The position numbers and the translations under genes were made by a program. This document shows positions 16,094-24,498 of a DNA stretch of 64,000 nucleotides, piece after piece (within the stretch, counting starts at the first letter, position 1; each line of letters starts with the position of its first letter). The stretch lies in the NCBI RefSeq assembly GCF_900104965.1, contig NZ_LT629757.1:2728001-2792000 (forward strand). The letters run 5' to 3'. Under the pieces are notes generated by a model, which did not search any database, had not been told where the DNA came from, and was given only the letters and a program-made list of their open reading frames with translations. The DNA is from Nocardioides scoriae (GTDB taxonomy: Bacteria > Actinomycetota > Actinomycetes > Propionibacteriales > Nocardioidaceae).

Positions 16094-17430
16094 GCATCCC
16101 GAAGGGGGCCGCGCTCGGCTCCACCAGCGACCCCAAGGCCCTCGTCGTCGGAGACGCGTCGAGCCTGGACAGCGCCGCCGACAAGCTCAAGACCGAGGCC
16201 ACGAAGATCCGCGACGTCGGCCTCGACCTCAAGGCCGTCAAGACCCCCTCGTGGACCGGGGCGGCCAGCGACGGCTTCTGGATGTTCTTCGGCGCCGAGC
16301 CCCAGGTCTGGCAGGCCATCGCCGACGTCATGACCACGTCGGAGGCCGCGCTGCGCGACCAGGCCGGCGCGCTGCGCACCGCCCAGGACAAGGCCCAGGA
16401 CGCCATCGACAAGTGGGAGGAGGGCGAGCAGGCGACGCAGACCGCCACCACCGCCTACAACGACCGCGTCGAGAAGCACAACACCACGATCGAGAACGGC
16501 GGCTTCTCGCTGCCGCCCGGCCCCTTCTCCGACCCGGGCGACGCCCTGCGCGAGGAGGCCCAGCAGATCCTCGACGACGCCGCCACCGCCCTCGACGAGG
16601 CCGGCCTGCAGAACGCCGGCACGCTCGCCGAGCTCGGCGGGCTGTCGTGGAACGAGAGCACCGGCGACGTCGAGGGCCCGGGGGTCGACGGCGAGGTCGA
16701 CGGGCCGTCGTTCAGCCACTCCGACCCCAACGCCTTCGGCGGCGACGACAAGCCGTGGAAGAAGCCCGGGGAGGACGGCTACTCCGCCTCGCTCTCCCTC
16801 GGCTCGATCTCCGGGTCGGCGTACCTCGCCCAGGTGTCGGGCTCGACCGAGGGCAACTACCACGGCATCGACTACGCCGCGGAGGGCGAGGTCTTCCTCG
16901 GGGCCGAGGCCGACGCCGGCATCAACGTCACCGACACCAGCGTCGAGGCCACCGCGAGCGCGACGGTCGGGGTCTCGGCCAGCGGCTCGGCCAGCGCCGA
17001 GTACGGCTACCTCGGCGTCGAGGCCGAGGGCAGCGCCATGGCCGGCGCCACCGCCGAGGGCACCATCGGCGTGGGCACCGACGGCGTGCACGCCAGCGGC
17101 GAGGTCTTCGCGGGGGCGCAGGCCGAGGGCTCGATCGGCGGCGACGTCGGCGGCGTCGGCGGCGCCGTCACCGGCGAGGCCTGGGCGGGCGTGGGCGCGA
17201 GCGCCGACGTCAACGCCGGGATGAACGACGACGGTTCCTTCACGATCGGCGGCCACTTCGGCGTCGGTCTCGGCATCGGCGGCCAGATCGGTGGTGAGAT
17301 CACCATCGATCCCGAGGAGGTCGTCGACACCGTGGGCGACATCGCGGACGGGGTCGGGGACTTCGCCGAGGACGCCGGTGGCGCCCTCGCCGACGGCGCC
17401 GAGACCGTCGGCGGCTGGCTCGGCCTCTAG
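16090..17430 (+). CDS. T7SS-type secreted protein with glycine/alanine-rich repetitive C-terminal region
   Basis: A 446-residue protein with three parts. Residues 1-150 form a helical domain with the WXG-like turn 'PSWTGAAS', resembling the T7SS signal domain of polymorphic toxins. Residues about 150-230 are an acidic Gly/Pro/Ser linker. Residues about 230-410 are a low-complexity beta-rich region made of 'G.EAEG.A.AGA.AEGTIGVG.DGVHASGEVFAGA.AEG'-like alternations, ending in an amphipathic tail 'VGDFAEDAGGALADGAETVGGWLGL'. No nuclease, deaminase or ADP-ribosyltransferase motif is visible, so whether the repeat region is a toxin, adhesin or structural part is open. GTG start overlaps the preceding gene by 4 bases. 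Confidence 0.72.
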   Translation: MSIPKGAALGSTSDPKALVVGDASSLDSAADKLKTEATKIRDVGLDLKAVKTPSWTGAASDGFWMFFGAEPQVWQAIADVMTTSEAALRDQAGALRTAQDKAQDAIDKWEEGEQATQTATTAYNDRVEKHNTTIENGGFSLPPGPFSDPGDALREEAQQILDDAATALDEAGLQNAGTLAELGGLSWNESTGDVEGPGVDGEVDGPSFSHSDPNAFGGDDKPWKKPGEDGYSASLSLGSISGSAYLAQVSGSTEGNYHGIDYAAEGEVFLGAEADAGINVTDTSVEATASATVGVSASGSASAEYGYLGVEAEGSAMAGATAEGTIGVGTDGVHASGEVFAGAQAEGSIGGDVGGVGGAVTGEAWAGVGASADVNAGMNDDGSFTIGGHFGVGLGIGGQIGGEITIDPEEVVDTVGDIADGVGDFAEDAGGALADGAETVGGWLGL

Positions 17431-17460
17431 CACCCCACGACCCACCACCCAGGAGCCACC

Positions 17461-17961
17461 ATGCCCACCACCTTCCCGATCCCGATCTCCTTCCGGCTGC
17501 CCGACGACGCCTGGCAGGCGGTGCAGCCGGAGTCGCTCGGCGTCACCAACGCGGCCTTCCTGGCCGTGCGCCGCGAGCACGTCGGCAGCGGCTACGCCCC
17601 GACCATCACCCTCAGCGGGGACGTCCTCGACGACGGGGCCAGCCTCGAGCAGGTCGCCGACGCGGCCGTCGAGGTGCTCGCGTCCCAGGCCGAGGACGTG
17701 CGGCTGGTGAAGCGGGCGACGTACGGCAGCCAGACCACGCCGGGCCTGCTGCAGCAGCTGGACTGCCAGATCTCCACCGAGGACGGTCCGCGCGACATCC
17801 GGCAGCTGCAGGCGCTGATCGAGCTCACCGACGTGGACGACCCGTCACGTCGCGCGGTCGCCAAGGTCGTGCTCAGCACCACCCGGGGCCAGCACGACGT
17901 CTACCTGCCGGAGTTCCAGCAGTTCCTGCGCACGCTGCGCCCGGGCCCCCAGGCGGGCTGA
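17461..17961 (+). CDS. LpqN/Mog1-PsbP-fold-like cytoplasmic protein paired with the T7SS-type protein
   Basis: The 166-residue protein, 'FPIPISFRLPDDAWQAVQP...', has the rhythm of the LpqN/DcrB (Mog1/PsbP) fold: an N-terminal 'P.F..P..W' strand, two central strand-helix units and a closing 'VLSTTRGQHDVYLPEFQQFLRTLRP' block. It lacks a signal peptide, so it would be cytoplasmic. It starts 30 bases after the putative effector with a GGAG site and is probably in the same operon. A chaperone or immunity role is inferred only from position. Confidence 0.6.
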   Translation: MPTTFPIPISFRLPDDAWQAVQPESLGVTNAAFLAVRREHVGSGYAPTITLSGDVLDDGASLEQVADAAVEVLASQAEDVRLVKRATYGSQTTPGLLQQLDCQISTEDGPRDIRQLQALIELTDVDDPSRRAVAKVVLSTTRGQHDVYLPEFQQFLRTLRPGPQAG

Positions 17962-17995
17962 GCCCGCCCGGGCGGCTCGGACGACGCGTCGCGGG

Positions 17996-18535
17996 TCAGA
18001 GCAGGACGAGCAGCAGCACGACGACCACGAGCACCAGCACGAGGGCGCCGACCGCGAAGGCGATGCCGATCTTCTGCTGCGTGCCGGCCTGCTCCTTCCA
18101 GCCCTGCTGCTGGGCGGGCTCGCGGATCAGCTTGCGGCCCTCGCTGGAGTCGAAGCTGTAGTCGACGACCTTGCCGAAGTCGCCGTCCTGGTTCACGGCG
18201 TACGTCTTCTCGAAGCTCTTGGACTCCAGGCGTCCCATGGAGCGCGACAGCCGGGCGCCCATGGTCGGGACGGGGGTGCCGCCGCTGACGTCGGCGCCGC
18301 GCTTCCAGGTGAGCTCGTAGCTGTCGTCGGTGATCGACATCGTCTGCGAGGCCTCGTCGAGCTTGACCCGGTAGGTGAAGGTCTTCTCGAGCTTCTTCTG
18401 GTACATCAGCGTGTAGTACGTCGCGTCGGCGAGGTCGATGCCGACGTCGAACCCGTCGGCGGTCTCCTCGAGCTTGTACGGCGTGCCCTCGGTGCGGGCG
18501 CGGACGGCTGCGATCAGCTCCTGCTTGGTGCTCAT
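17996..18535 (-). CDS. Tail-anchored membrane protein of unknown function
   Basis: A 179-residue protein: residues 1-150 are hydrophilic with several strands ('YYTLMYQKKLEKTFTYRVKLDEASQTMSITDDSYEL'), followed by one C-terminal transmembrane segment 'IGIAFAVGALVLVLVVVVLLLVLL'. The soluble part should face the cytoplasm (tail-anchored). No family recognised. ATG at 18535 is 6 bases after TAGGTT (18547-18542), a leaderless arrangement. A GC-rich palindrome CGCCCGGGCG between this gene and the convergent upstream gene may serve as a terminator. Confidence 0.7.
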   Translation of the reverse strand: MSTKQELIAAVRARTEGTPYKLEETADGFDVGIDLADATYYTLMYQKKLEKTFTYRVKLDEASQTMSITDDSYELTWKRGADVSGGTPVPTMGARLSRSMGRLESKSFEKTYAVNQDGDFGKVVDYSFDSSEGRKLIREPAQQQGWKEQAGTQQKIGIAFAVGALVLVLVVVVLLLVLL

Positions 18536-18555
18536 GGCACCAACCTAGCGGCGGC

Positions 18556-19785
18556 TCACAGCTCGTCGCGGGCGATCGGGCACGACATGCAGCGCGGGCC
18601 GCCACGACCCGAGCCGAGCTCCGAGCCGGAGATCGCGATCACCTCGATGCCGGCCTCCTCGAGGCGGGCGTTGGTCTCGACGTTGCGCTCGTAGGCGACC
18701 GCCACCCGCGGCGCGACGGCCAGGGTGTTGTTGCCGTCGTCCCACTGCTCGCGCTCGGCGGTGACGGGGTCGAGGCCGGTGTCGATCTGGTGCAGCGCGT
18801 CGATGCCCATCGCGCGGGCGGCGGCCACCAGGAACGGCGCGCTGTCGGAGACCTGGAGCTGGCCGTCCTCGGTGGCGGTGACCGTGTGGGCGGCGAGGTG
18901 GTCGGCGACGTTGGGGTACATCACGATCTTGTCGACGTCGACCATCGTGCAGACGGTGTCGAGGTGCATGGTCGCCCGCTCCTGGGCGATCGGGACGGCG
19001 AGCACGGTGTGGGCACCCCCGTCGGCGAGCAGCTGGCGGGCCAGGCGCTCGACGCCGGCGGGCGTGGTGCGCTCGCCCACGCCCACGGCCACCACGCCGG
19101 CCGAGAGCAGCAGCACGTCGCCGCCCTCGACGTGCTCGCGGTGCCAGCCGTGGATGGTCTCGATGCCGGAGAAGCGGGGGTGCAGGGTGTAGATCAGCTC
19201 GGTCAGCTGGGTCTCGCGGTCGCGGGCGGGCATCGCGAGCGAGGTGACCGCGACCTTGTCGCGGATCCACACGCTCGAGTCGCGGGTGAAGAGCAGGTTG
19301 GGCAGCGGGTCGATGAGGAAGTCGTCGCTGTGCAGCAGGCTGGTCACCAGCCCGAAGCCGCCGCGCACCTCGTCGTTGCGCAGGCCGGCGGTGAGCGCGT
19401 CGGTCAGCTCGGCCGGCGACAGCTCGCCCAGCCAGCCGCGCAGGTGGTCGCGCAGGGTGTCGCCGAGGCGCAGCGACTGGGTGACGCCGGCCACCGCCCG
19501 GGCGCGCGCCTCCTCGCTGGCGAGCGTCTCGGTGAGCAGCTCGGTGAGGTAGAGCACCTCGACGTCGCGCGAGCGCAGCGCGTCGGCGAAGGCGTCGTGC
19601 TCCTCCTGGGCCCGGCTGACCCACGGGATGCCGTCGAAGAGCAGCTGGTCGTTGTTGCGCGGCGTCAGGCGCTGCAGCTCGGGGCCGGGCCGGTGCAGCA
19701 TCACCGTGCGCAACCGCCCGACCTCGCTCGAGACCCCGGGCGGGCGGGTGGAGGTGGCGGGGGTGGCGGAGGACGCGTCGCTCAT
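18556..19785 (-). CDS. arcA: Arginine deiminase
   Basis: A 409-residue enzyme hydrolysing arginine to citrulline and ammonia. Diagnostic residues of the guanidine-modifying fold are present: '[11 protein letters not shown]', '[16 protein letters not shown]', '[13 protein letters not shown]' (catalytic His/Asp), '[12 protein letters not shown]' and the catalytic Cys399 in 'GGPRCMSCP'. Length is normal. The usual pathway partners (ornithine carbamoyltransferase, carbamate kinase, arginine/ornithine antiporter) are not nearby, so it stands alone. ATG at 19785 follows TAGGCT (19797-19792) by 6 bases, giving a probable leaderless message. Confidence 0.93.
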   Translation of the reverse strand: MSDASSATPATSTRPPGVSSEVGRLRTVMLHRPGPELQRLTPRNNDQLLFDGIPWVSRAQEEHDAFADALRSRDVEVLYLTELLTETLASEEARARAVAGVTQSLRLGDTLRDHLRGWLGELSPAELTDALTAGLRNDEVRGGFGLVTSLLHSDDFLIDPLPNLLFTRDSSVWIRDKVAVTSLAMPARDRETQLTELIYTLHPRFSGIETIHGWHREHVEGGDVLLLSAGVVAVGVGERTTPAGVERLARQLLADGGAHTVLAVPIAQERATMHLDTVCTMVDVDKIVMYPNVADHLAAHTVTATEDGQLQVSDSAPFLVAAARAMGIDALHQIDTGLDPVTAEREQWDDGNNTLAVAPRVAVAYERNVETNARLEEAGIEVIAISGSELGSGRGGPRCMSCPIARDEL

Positions 19786-19828
19786 GGCGGCAGCCTAGGG
19801 CCAGCGGAGGTGACCCGGGTGGTCCGCG

Positions 19829-20431
19829 TCAGGCCAGCAGCTCGTACGCCGTCAGGGCCGCCAGCAGCAGGCACACGCCGGAGCCGAGGTAGTGGATCGT
19901 CGAGAGCCGGACGTGCCTGAGCAGCACCCGACCGACCAGGATCGCGAGGCCCGACACCGCGAGCAGCGCGCCCCAGGCGCCGACAAACACGCTCAGCGGC
20001 TCGCGGTAGCGACCCACCAGGCTGATCGTCAGCAGCTGCGAGAGGTCGCCCCACTCGGCGGCGAACAGCACGAGGAACGACGCCCCGACCGCCTTGAGGC
20101 CGGTGCGGGTCTCGGTCGCCTTGGCCGCGAACTCGTCCTCGGCCTCCTGCTCGCCGGCGTCGGCGCCCGGGGCCGCGCGGAACAACAGCACCGCGCCGGC
20201 CAGGAAGATCACCAGCGCGACGCTGGTGACCACCCAGTCCGGCAGGTACGTTGTCAAGTGGCCGGCCAGCACGGCGATGAGGGTCTGGACCAGGAAGGCC
20301 AGGCCGACCCCGATCCAGACCATGAGCGGCCGGTAGCGCGTGGAGAGCACCAGCGCGGCGATGAAGGTCTTGTCGGGCAGCTCGACGAGGAAGATCGCGC
20401 CGAACACGACGGCGACGACGGCGAGGTCCAT
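19829..20431 (-). CDS. GDT1/TMEM165-family cation (probably manganese/calcium) transporter
   Basis: A 200-residue, six-helix membrane protein with the duplicated family motif: 'VELPDKT' in the first half and 'AEWGDLS' in the second (consensus E-x-G-D-K/R-T/S). Members move Mn2+ or Ca2+ out of the cytoplasm against protons. The start codon overlaps the larC stop by one base (TGATG), so translation is coupled to larC. This pairing with nickel-pincer genes is unusual and hints at metal homeostasis around LarC, whose activity uses Mn2+. Confidence 0.85.
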   Translation of the reverse strand: MDLAVVAVVFGAIFLVELPDKTFIAALVLSTRYRPLMVWIGVGLAFLVQTLIAVLAGHLTTYLPDWVVTSVALVIFLAGAVLLFRAAPGADAGEQEAEDEFAAKATETRTGLKAVGASFLVLFAAEWGDLSQLLTISLVGRYREPLSVFVGAWGALLAVSGLAILVGRVLLRHVRLSTIHYLGSGVCLLLAALTAYELLA

Positions 20432-21681
20432 CAGGGCTCCTGAGGCGGGGGGTCGGTGAAGCGGTCGGTCGCGGCGGCGACCGCGCGGGCCATCACGGTG
20501 CGGGCGGGGAGCCCGAGGGCCCGGGCTGCGGCGGCGACGTCCTCGAACTCCGGCTGGGCGGTGAGCAGCTCGCCGTCGAGGCGGGCCAGCTTGACCGCGA
20601 CCCGCTGCCCGTCGACGTGCACCAGGCCCATCTCGCGGTCGAGGGCGTGCTTGCCCACGCGGTGCTCGCGCATGCCGATGGTCGAGGTGTGGCGGTAGAC
20701 CTCGCGCCGCACCTCCTCGCCCCGCTCGGGGGTGACCAGGACGCTGAGGGTGTGGGCCGGGCGGCCCTTCTTCATGAGGATCGGGGTCAGCCAGGCGTCG
20801 CTCGCCCCGGCCGCCAGCAGCGCCGCCAGCACGCCGGGCCACAGCCGTGGGTCGAGGTCGTCGACGTTGGTCTCCAGCACCACGGGCCGGGAGTCACCGG
20901 TGCCGAGCGCGCCGATCGGGGCCTGCTCGCCGGCCGCGGCCGTCGAGACCCCCACCAGGAGCCGCAGCACGTTGGCGTGGCCGGCGGGGTCGCGACCGCC
21001 GGCGCCGACCCCCACCTGCTCCACGCGCATCGGCGGCTGGGCGGCGAACTCGTCGGCCAGGGTGGTGAGCAGGGCGGCCCCGGTGGGGGTGCACAGCTCG
21101 AGGTCCACCGGCCCGCCGTACGACGGGACGCCGCGCAGCAGCTCGACCACCGCCGGCGGCGGGACCGGCAGCACGCCGTGGGCGGTGCGCACCGTGCCGC
21201 CGCCGACCGCGACCGGCGAGGCGACCAGGCTGCCCAGCTCGAGGTGGACCAGGCCCGCGACCACCCCGACGACGTCGGCGATGGCGTCCAGCGCCCCGAC
21301 CTCGTGGAAGTGCACGTCGGCCGGCTCGGTGCCGTGCACCCGTGCCTCGGCCTCGGCCAGCCGCTCGAAGACGTCGTGGGCCCAGGAGCGGACGTCCTCG
21401 TGGAGGCCGGCGCCGGCCAGCAGCCGCTCGACGTCGCGCCAGGTGCGGTGCGGGACGTCGTCGACCGACGGGTCGGCGACCTCCACGTGGCAGCGGGTGG
21501 CGGCGAACCCGCCGCGGGTGACGCGCTCGGAGGAGAGCCGCACCTGGCCCGGCGCCACCTTGTCGACGGCCTCGGCCATCACGCCGACGGGCACCCCGGC
21601 CCCGACCAGCGCCCCGAGCAGCATGTCGCCGCTGGCGCCCGAGGAGGCGTCGACCCAGGCGACCCGCCGGGCCTCAGCCAT
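20431..21681 (-). CDS. larC: LarC, nickel-insertion enzyme for the nickel-pincer nucleotide cofactor
   Basis: A 416-residue full-length LarC, the CTP-dependent cyclometallase that inserts nickel into pyridinium bisthiocarboxylate mononucleotide. Visible blocks are 'DASSGASGDMLLGALVGAGV', 'VHFHEVGALDAIADVVG', 'CTPTGAALLTTLADEF', 'LETNVDDLDPRLWPGVLAALLAAGASDAWLTPILMKKGRPAHTLSVL'. The two halves that are joined by programmed frameshifting in Lactiplantibacillus are in a single frame here. It overlaps larB by 8 bases upstream and the GDT1 gene by one base downstream, a tight operon. Confidence 0.92.
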   Translation of the reverse strand: MAEARRVAWVDASSGASGDMLLGALVGAGVPVGVMAEAVDKVAPGQVRLSSERVTRGGFAATRCHVEVADPSVDDVPHRTWRDVERLLAGAGLHEDVRSWAHDVFERLAEAEARVHGTEPADVHFHEVGALDAIADVVGVVAGLVHLELGSLVASPVAVGGGTVRTAHGVLPVPPPAVVELLRGVPSYGGPVDLELCTPTGAALLTTLADEFAAQPPMRVEQVGVGAGGRDPAGHANVLRLLVGVSTAAAGEQAPIGALGTGDSRPVVLETNVDDLDPRLWPGVLAALLAAGASDAWLTPILMKKGRPAHTLSVLVTPERGEEVRREVYRHTSTIGMREHRVGKHALDREMGLVHVDGQRVAVKLARLDGELLTAQPEFEDVAAAARALGLPARTVMARAVAAATDRFTDPPPQEP

Positions 21682-22381
21682 CGACGGCGCCCCGGGCGTT
21701 GCGGGCCACGCGGGCGGCGTGGACGCCGGCGCCGTACCCGTTGTCGATGTTGACCACCGTCACCCCGGGGGCGCACGAGCTCAGCATGCCGAGCAGGGCG
21801 GCGACGCCGCCGAGGGAGGCGCCGTAGCCGACGCTGGTCGGCACCGCGACGAGGGGCACGCCCGTGAGCCCGCCGACCACGCTGGGCAGGGCGCCCTCCA
21901 TGCCGGCCACCACGACCAGGCAGTCGGCGGTGTCCAGCCGGTCGCGCACGGCCAGCAGGCGGTGCAGGCCCGCGACGCCGACGTCCCGGACCTGCTCGAC
22001 GCCCGCGCCGTGCACGCGCACGGCGAGCTCCACCTCCGCCGCGACCGGGGCGTCCGACGTGCCGGCGCTCAGCACCAGCACCCGTCCGCGCGCCGGGGGC
22101 AGCGGGCCGAGCCAGGCGCAGCGCGCGACCGCGTCGGTGCGGGCGTCCGGCAGCTCGGCGGCGACGTGGGCCAGCGCGTCCTCGTCCAGCCGGGTCGCGA
22201 GCACGGCACGGTCGGGGTGGCGCTCGTGGAGGGTGCGCAGGATGCCGACGACCTGGGCGGGCGTCTTGCCCGCGCCGTAGACGACCTCGGGGTCACCGGT
22301 GCGACCGGCGCGGTCGAGGTCGACCCGGGCGTAGCCGAGGTCCTCGACGCGGTCGCTCGGGGGCTCGCCGGTCGCAGTCAC
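21674..22381 (-). CDS. larB: LarB, carboxylase/hydrolase starting nickel-pincer nucleotide synthesis
   Basis: A 235-residue protein of the LarB family (related to PurE), which carboxylates and cleaves nicotinic acid adenine dinucleotide in the first cofactor step. Family blocks: 'EVVYGAGKTPAQVVGILRTL', 'VLSAGTSDAPVAAEVELAVRVHGAGVEQVRDVGVAGLHRLL', 'LVVVAGMEGALPSVVGGLTGVPLVAVPTSVGYGASLGGVAALLGML' and 'VVNIDNGYGAG'. GTG at 22381 is chosen over GTG 22390 because a TAGCGT -10 box (22394-22389) overlaps the latter and leaves 7 bases to the former. LarE (sulfur insertion) and LarA (racemase) are not in the window. Confidence 0.92.
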   Translation of the reverse strand: MTATGEPPSDRVEDLGYARVDLDRAGRTGDPEVVYGAGKTPAQVVGILRTLHERHPDRAVLATRLDEDALAHVAAELPDARTDAVARCAWLGPLPPARGRVLVLSAGTSDAPVAAEVELAVRVHGAGVEQVRDVGVAGLHRLLAVRDRLDTADCLVVVAGMEGALPSVVGGLTGVPLVAVPTSVGYGASLGGVAALLGMLSSCAPGVTVVNIDNGYGAGVHAARVARNARGAVDG

Positions 22382-22412
22382 GCGGGCCACGCTATCGCCG
22401 GTGGCCCCGGGC

Positions 22413-23930
22413 CTACTCGGGGACGTTGCCGCCGTCGTCGCCGAGGCGGTAGGGCGTGGTGACGCCGTCGTACATGAGGTGGGTGACCAGGCCCTCCCGC
22501 GCGTGCGCCAGGTTGTGGCAGTGGTCCATCCAGATCCCGGGGTTGTCGGCCACGAACGCCACCTCGAAGCGGTGCCCGTCGCCCACGTCGAGGGAGTCGA
22601 ACCACCAGGGGCTGCCGCTGGCCGCGACGCCGTCGCGGGAGAGCACGACGGTGTGGTGGCCGTGCAGGTGCATCGGGTGGACCGTGCCGCTGTGGTTGGA
22701 GATCGACACCCGCACCACGTCGCCCTCGCGCACGACGAACATCGGCATGTCGGGCAGCAGCCGGCCGTTGACGCTCCACCACAGCCCGGGGCGCCCGTCG
22801 AGGAAGCCCGGCCGGCGGCCGATGGAGTAGCCGAACCGGCGGTCGGCCCGATCGGGGTCCAGGCCCAGGTCGGCGGGCTCGCCGTACGTCAGCAGGTCGA
22901 CGCGGTCCCCCGGCTCCGGCACCTCGGGGGCGCTCGCGCCCTCCGGACCGATGACCAGCCCGACGTCCCCGGGCAGGGAGACCCGCACGGCACTGCCGTC
23001 GGCGGGCACGTCCAGCTCGAGGTCGACCCGGCCACCGGCCGGCACCGCGACCGCGCGGTCGCGGACCACGCCGGGGCGGTGGACGTCGGTGCCGTCCACC
23101 GCCACCAGGCGGTACGCCGCGCCCGCCCAGACCGCGGTGGGCCCGTCGTCGGTGTTGACCACCCGCACCCGGACGCGCTCGCCGGGGTCCGCGACGACCG
23201 CCTCGACGCCGTGGCGGCCGTTGACGGTCGGCTTCCCGGCGTACAGGTGGGCCAGCGCGAGCACGTCGCGCGGCCCCCGGTCGCCCCGCGGGTGGACCAC
23301 GAGCGGGCCGAGCAGCCCGCCGACGACCTGCTCGTGGGAGAGCTGGTGGGAGTGGTACCAGTAGGTCCCGGCGTCCGGCGCCACCCAGCGGTAGGTGTGG
23401 GACTCCCCCGGCGCGACGGCGTCCTGGGTCACGCCCGCGACGCCGTCCTCGGCGTTGGGCACGTCGACGCCGTGCCAGTGCAGGGCCACCCCGCCCGCCA
23501 CGTCGGCGTTGCGCAGCGTCACCTCGACGAGGTCGCCGACCTCCGCCTCGACCAGCGGGCCGGGCGAGGAGCCGTCGAGGGTGTAGCCCTCGACCTGCTC
23601 GCCGTCGGCGAGCCGCACGGTGCCCTGCCGGGCCGTGAGGTCGACGACCACGTCGGGCTCCCCCGTCCGGGGCCCGGACAGCTCGGCGACGCTGGTGCTG
23701 CCGTGGCCGCCGTGGCTGCTGCTCCCGGGGCCGCCCCCGAGGTCCATCTCGCCCATCTCCGCCGCGGAGTACGACGCGGGCAGCAGGCTCGACCACCACA
23801 GCCACGCCAGGGGTCCGACCAGCGCCAGCGTGAGGGCGACCGCCACCAGGAGGCGGGTCCGGCCCCCGACCCGGCCCCCGACACGGCCGCCGAGCCGATC
23901 ACCGGCTCGACCCCGGTCCCGGGCGCTCAC
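22413..23930 (-). CDS. Membrane-anchored multicopper oxidase (laccase-like)
   Basis: A 505-residue protein with an N-terminal basic segment and one transmembrane/signal helix ('LLVAVALTLALVGPLAWLW'), a Gly/His/Ser linker and three cupredoxin domains. All copper ligands are visible: 'HWHG', 'HSH', 'HPMHLHGH' and the T1/T3 cluster 'HCHNLAHAREGL'. The residue ten after the T1 cysteine is Leu, suggesting a high-potential T1 copper. It probably oxidises Cu(I), Fe(II) or phenolics outside the cell. It overlaps the upstream membrane-protein gene by 4 bases, so the two are co-translated. Confidence 0.9.
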   Translation of the reverse strand: MSARDRGRAGDRLGGRVGGRVGGRTRLLVAVALTLALVGPLAWLWWSSLLPASYSAAEMGEMDLGGGPGSSSHGGHGSTSVAELSGPRTGEPDVVVDLTARQGTVRLADGEQVEGYTLDGSSPGPLVEAEVGDLVEVTLRNADVAGGVALHWHGVDVPNAEDGVAGVTQDAVAPGESHTYRWVAPDAGTYWYHSHQLSHEQVVGGLLGPLVVHPRGDRGPRDVLALAHLYAGKPTVNGRHGVEAVVADPGERVRVRVVNTDDGPTAVWAGAAYRLVAVDGTDVHRPGVVRDRAVAVPAGGRVDLELDVPADGSAVRVSLPGDVGLVIGPEGASAPEVPEPGDRVDLLTYGEPADLGLDPDRADRRFGYSIGRRPGFLDGRPGLWWSVNGRLLPDMPMFVVREGDVVRVSISNHSGTVHPMHLHGHHTVVLSRDGVAASGSPWWFDSLDVGDGHRFEVAFVADNPGIWMDHCHNLAHAREGLVTHLMYDGVTTPYRLGDDGGNVPE

Positions 23931-24391
23931 CCGACGGCGGCGGCCCCCGCCGACCGCTCGACGGGCTCGTCGGCGACGCCGGCCTGGCGCGCCGCCCGCA
24001 GGGCCACCAGGAAGAGCAGCAGCGCCCAGAACCCGTGCACGAACCCGAGGAACGGGACGCCGTGGGCGAACATGCCGAGCAGCACCTGGACGACCACCCC
24101 GCCGAACACCATGCCGGCGTACGCCGCGCCCTTCGGCACGCGGGCGAAGAACGACACGACGAGGAGCACCAGGGCCACGAGCGGGATCAGCACGGTGCCG
24201 CTGATGCCGTGGATCGCGAACCCGAGGACCTCCGGGAAGGGGGTCTCGTCGCTCTCCATGGTCGCGGTGGACAGGGTGTTGCCGTCCTCGACCCAGGCGG
24301 ACAGGCCGAAGACCGCCCAGGCGATGGCAGCGGCCTGGAGCAGGATCAGGGCGTCGATGGTGTAGGCGAGGTAGCGGTAGGCAGCACGCAT
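23927..24391 (-). CDS. Four-helix membrane protein, partner of the multicopper oxidase (DUF6220-like)
   Basis: A 154-residue integral membrane protein with four hydrophobic segments ('YTIDALILLQAAAIAWAVFGL', 'HGISGTVLIPLVALVLLVV', 'GMVFGGVVVQVLLGMF', 'GFVHGFWALLLFLVAL'). Conserved histidines lie in or near helices ('AIHGISG', 'FAHGV', 'FVHGF'), as in DUF6220-like or heme-binding small membrane proteins. An AGGAGG site precedes the ATG. The 4-base overlap with the multicopper oxidase suggests a joint role, perhaps electron or copper delivery; this is inference. The 107 bases upstream, to the pheA stop, show no further gene. Confidence 0.75.
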   Translation of the reverse strand: MRAAYRYLAYTIDALILLQAAAIAWAVFGLSAWVEDGNTLSTATMESDETPFPEVLGFAIHGISGTVLIPLVALVLLVVSFFARVPKGAAYAGMVFGGVVVQVLLGMFAHGVPFLGFVHGFWALLLFLVALRAARQAGVADEPVERSAGAAAVG

Positions 24392-24498
24392 GGGGGCCTC
24401 CTGTGGACGTGGGCTACCCGGACAGGGCAGCGTCAGGAGGCGTGGGCGCGCAACGCAGATACGCCCCGGGTGTCAGCTGGACTGGTCCGCTGACCTGG

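Noticed and set aside
20431-21681. Programmed frameshift in larC
   Set aside because: The gene is continuous in a single frame at full length, unlike the lactobacillar larC1/larC2 arrangement.
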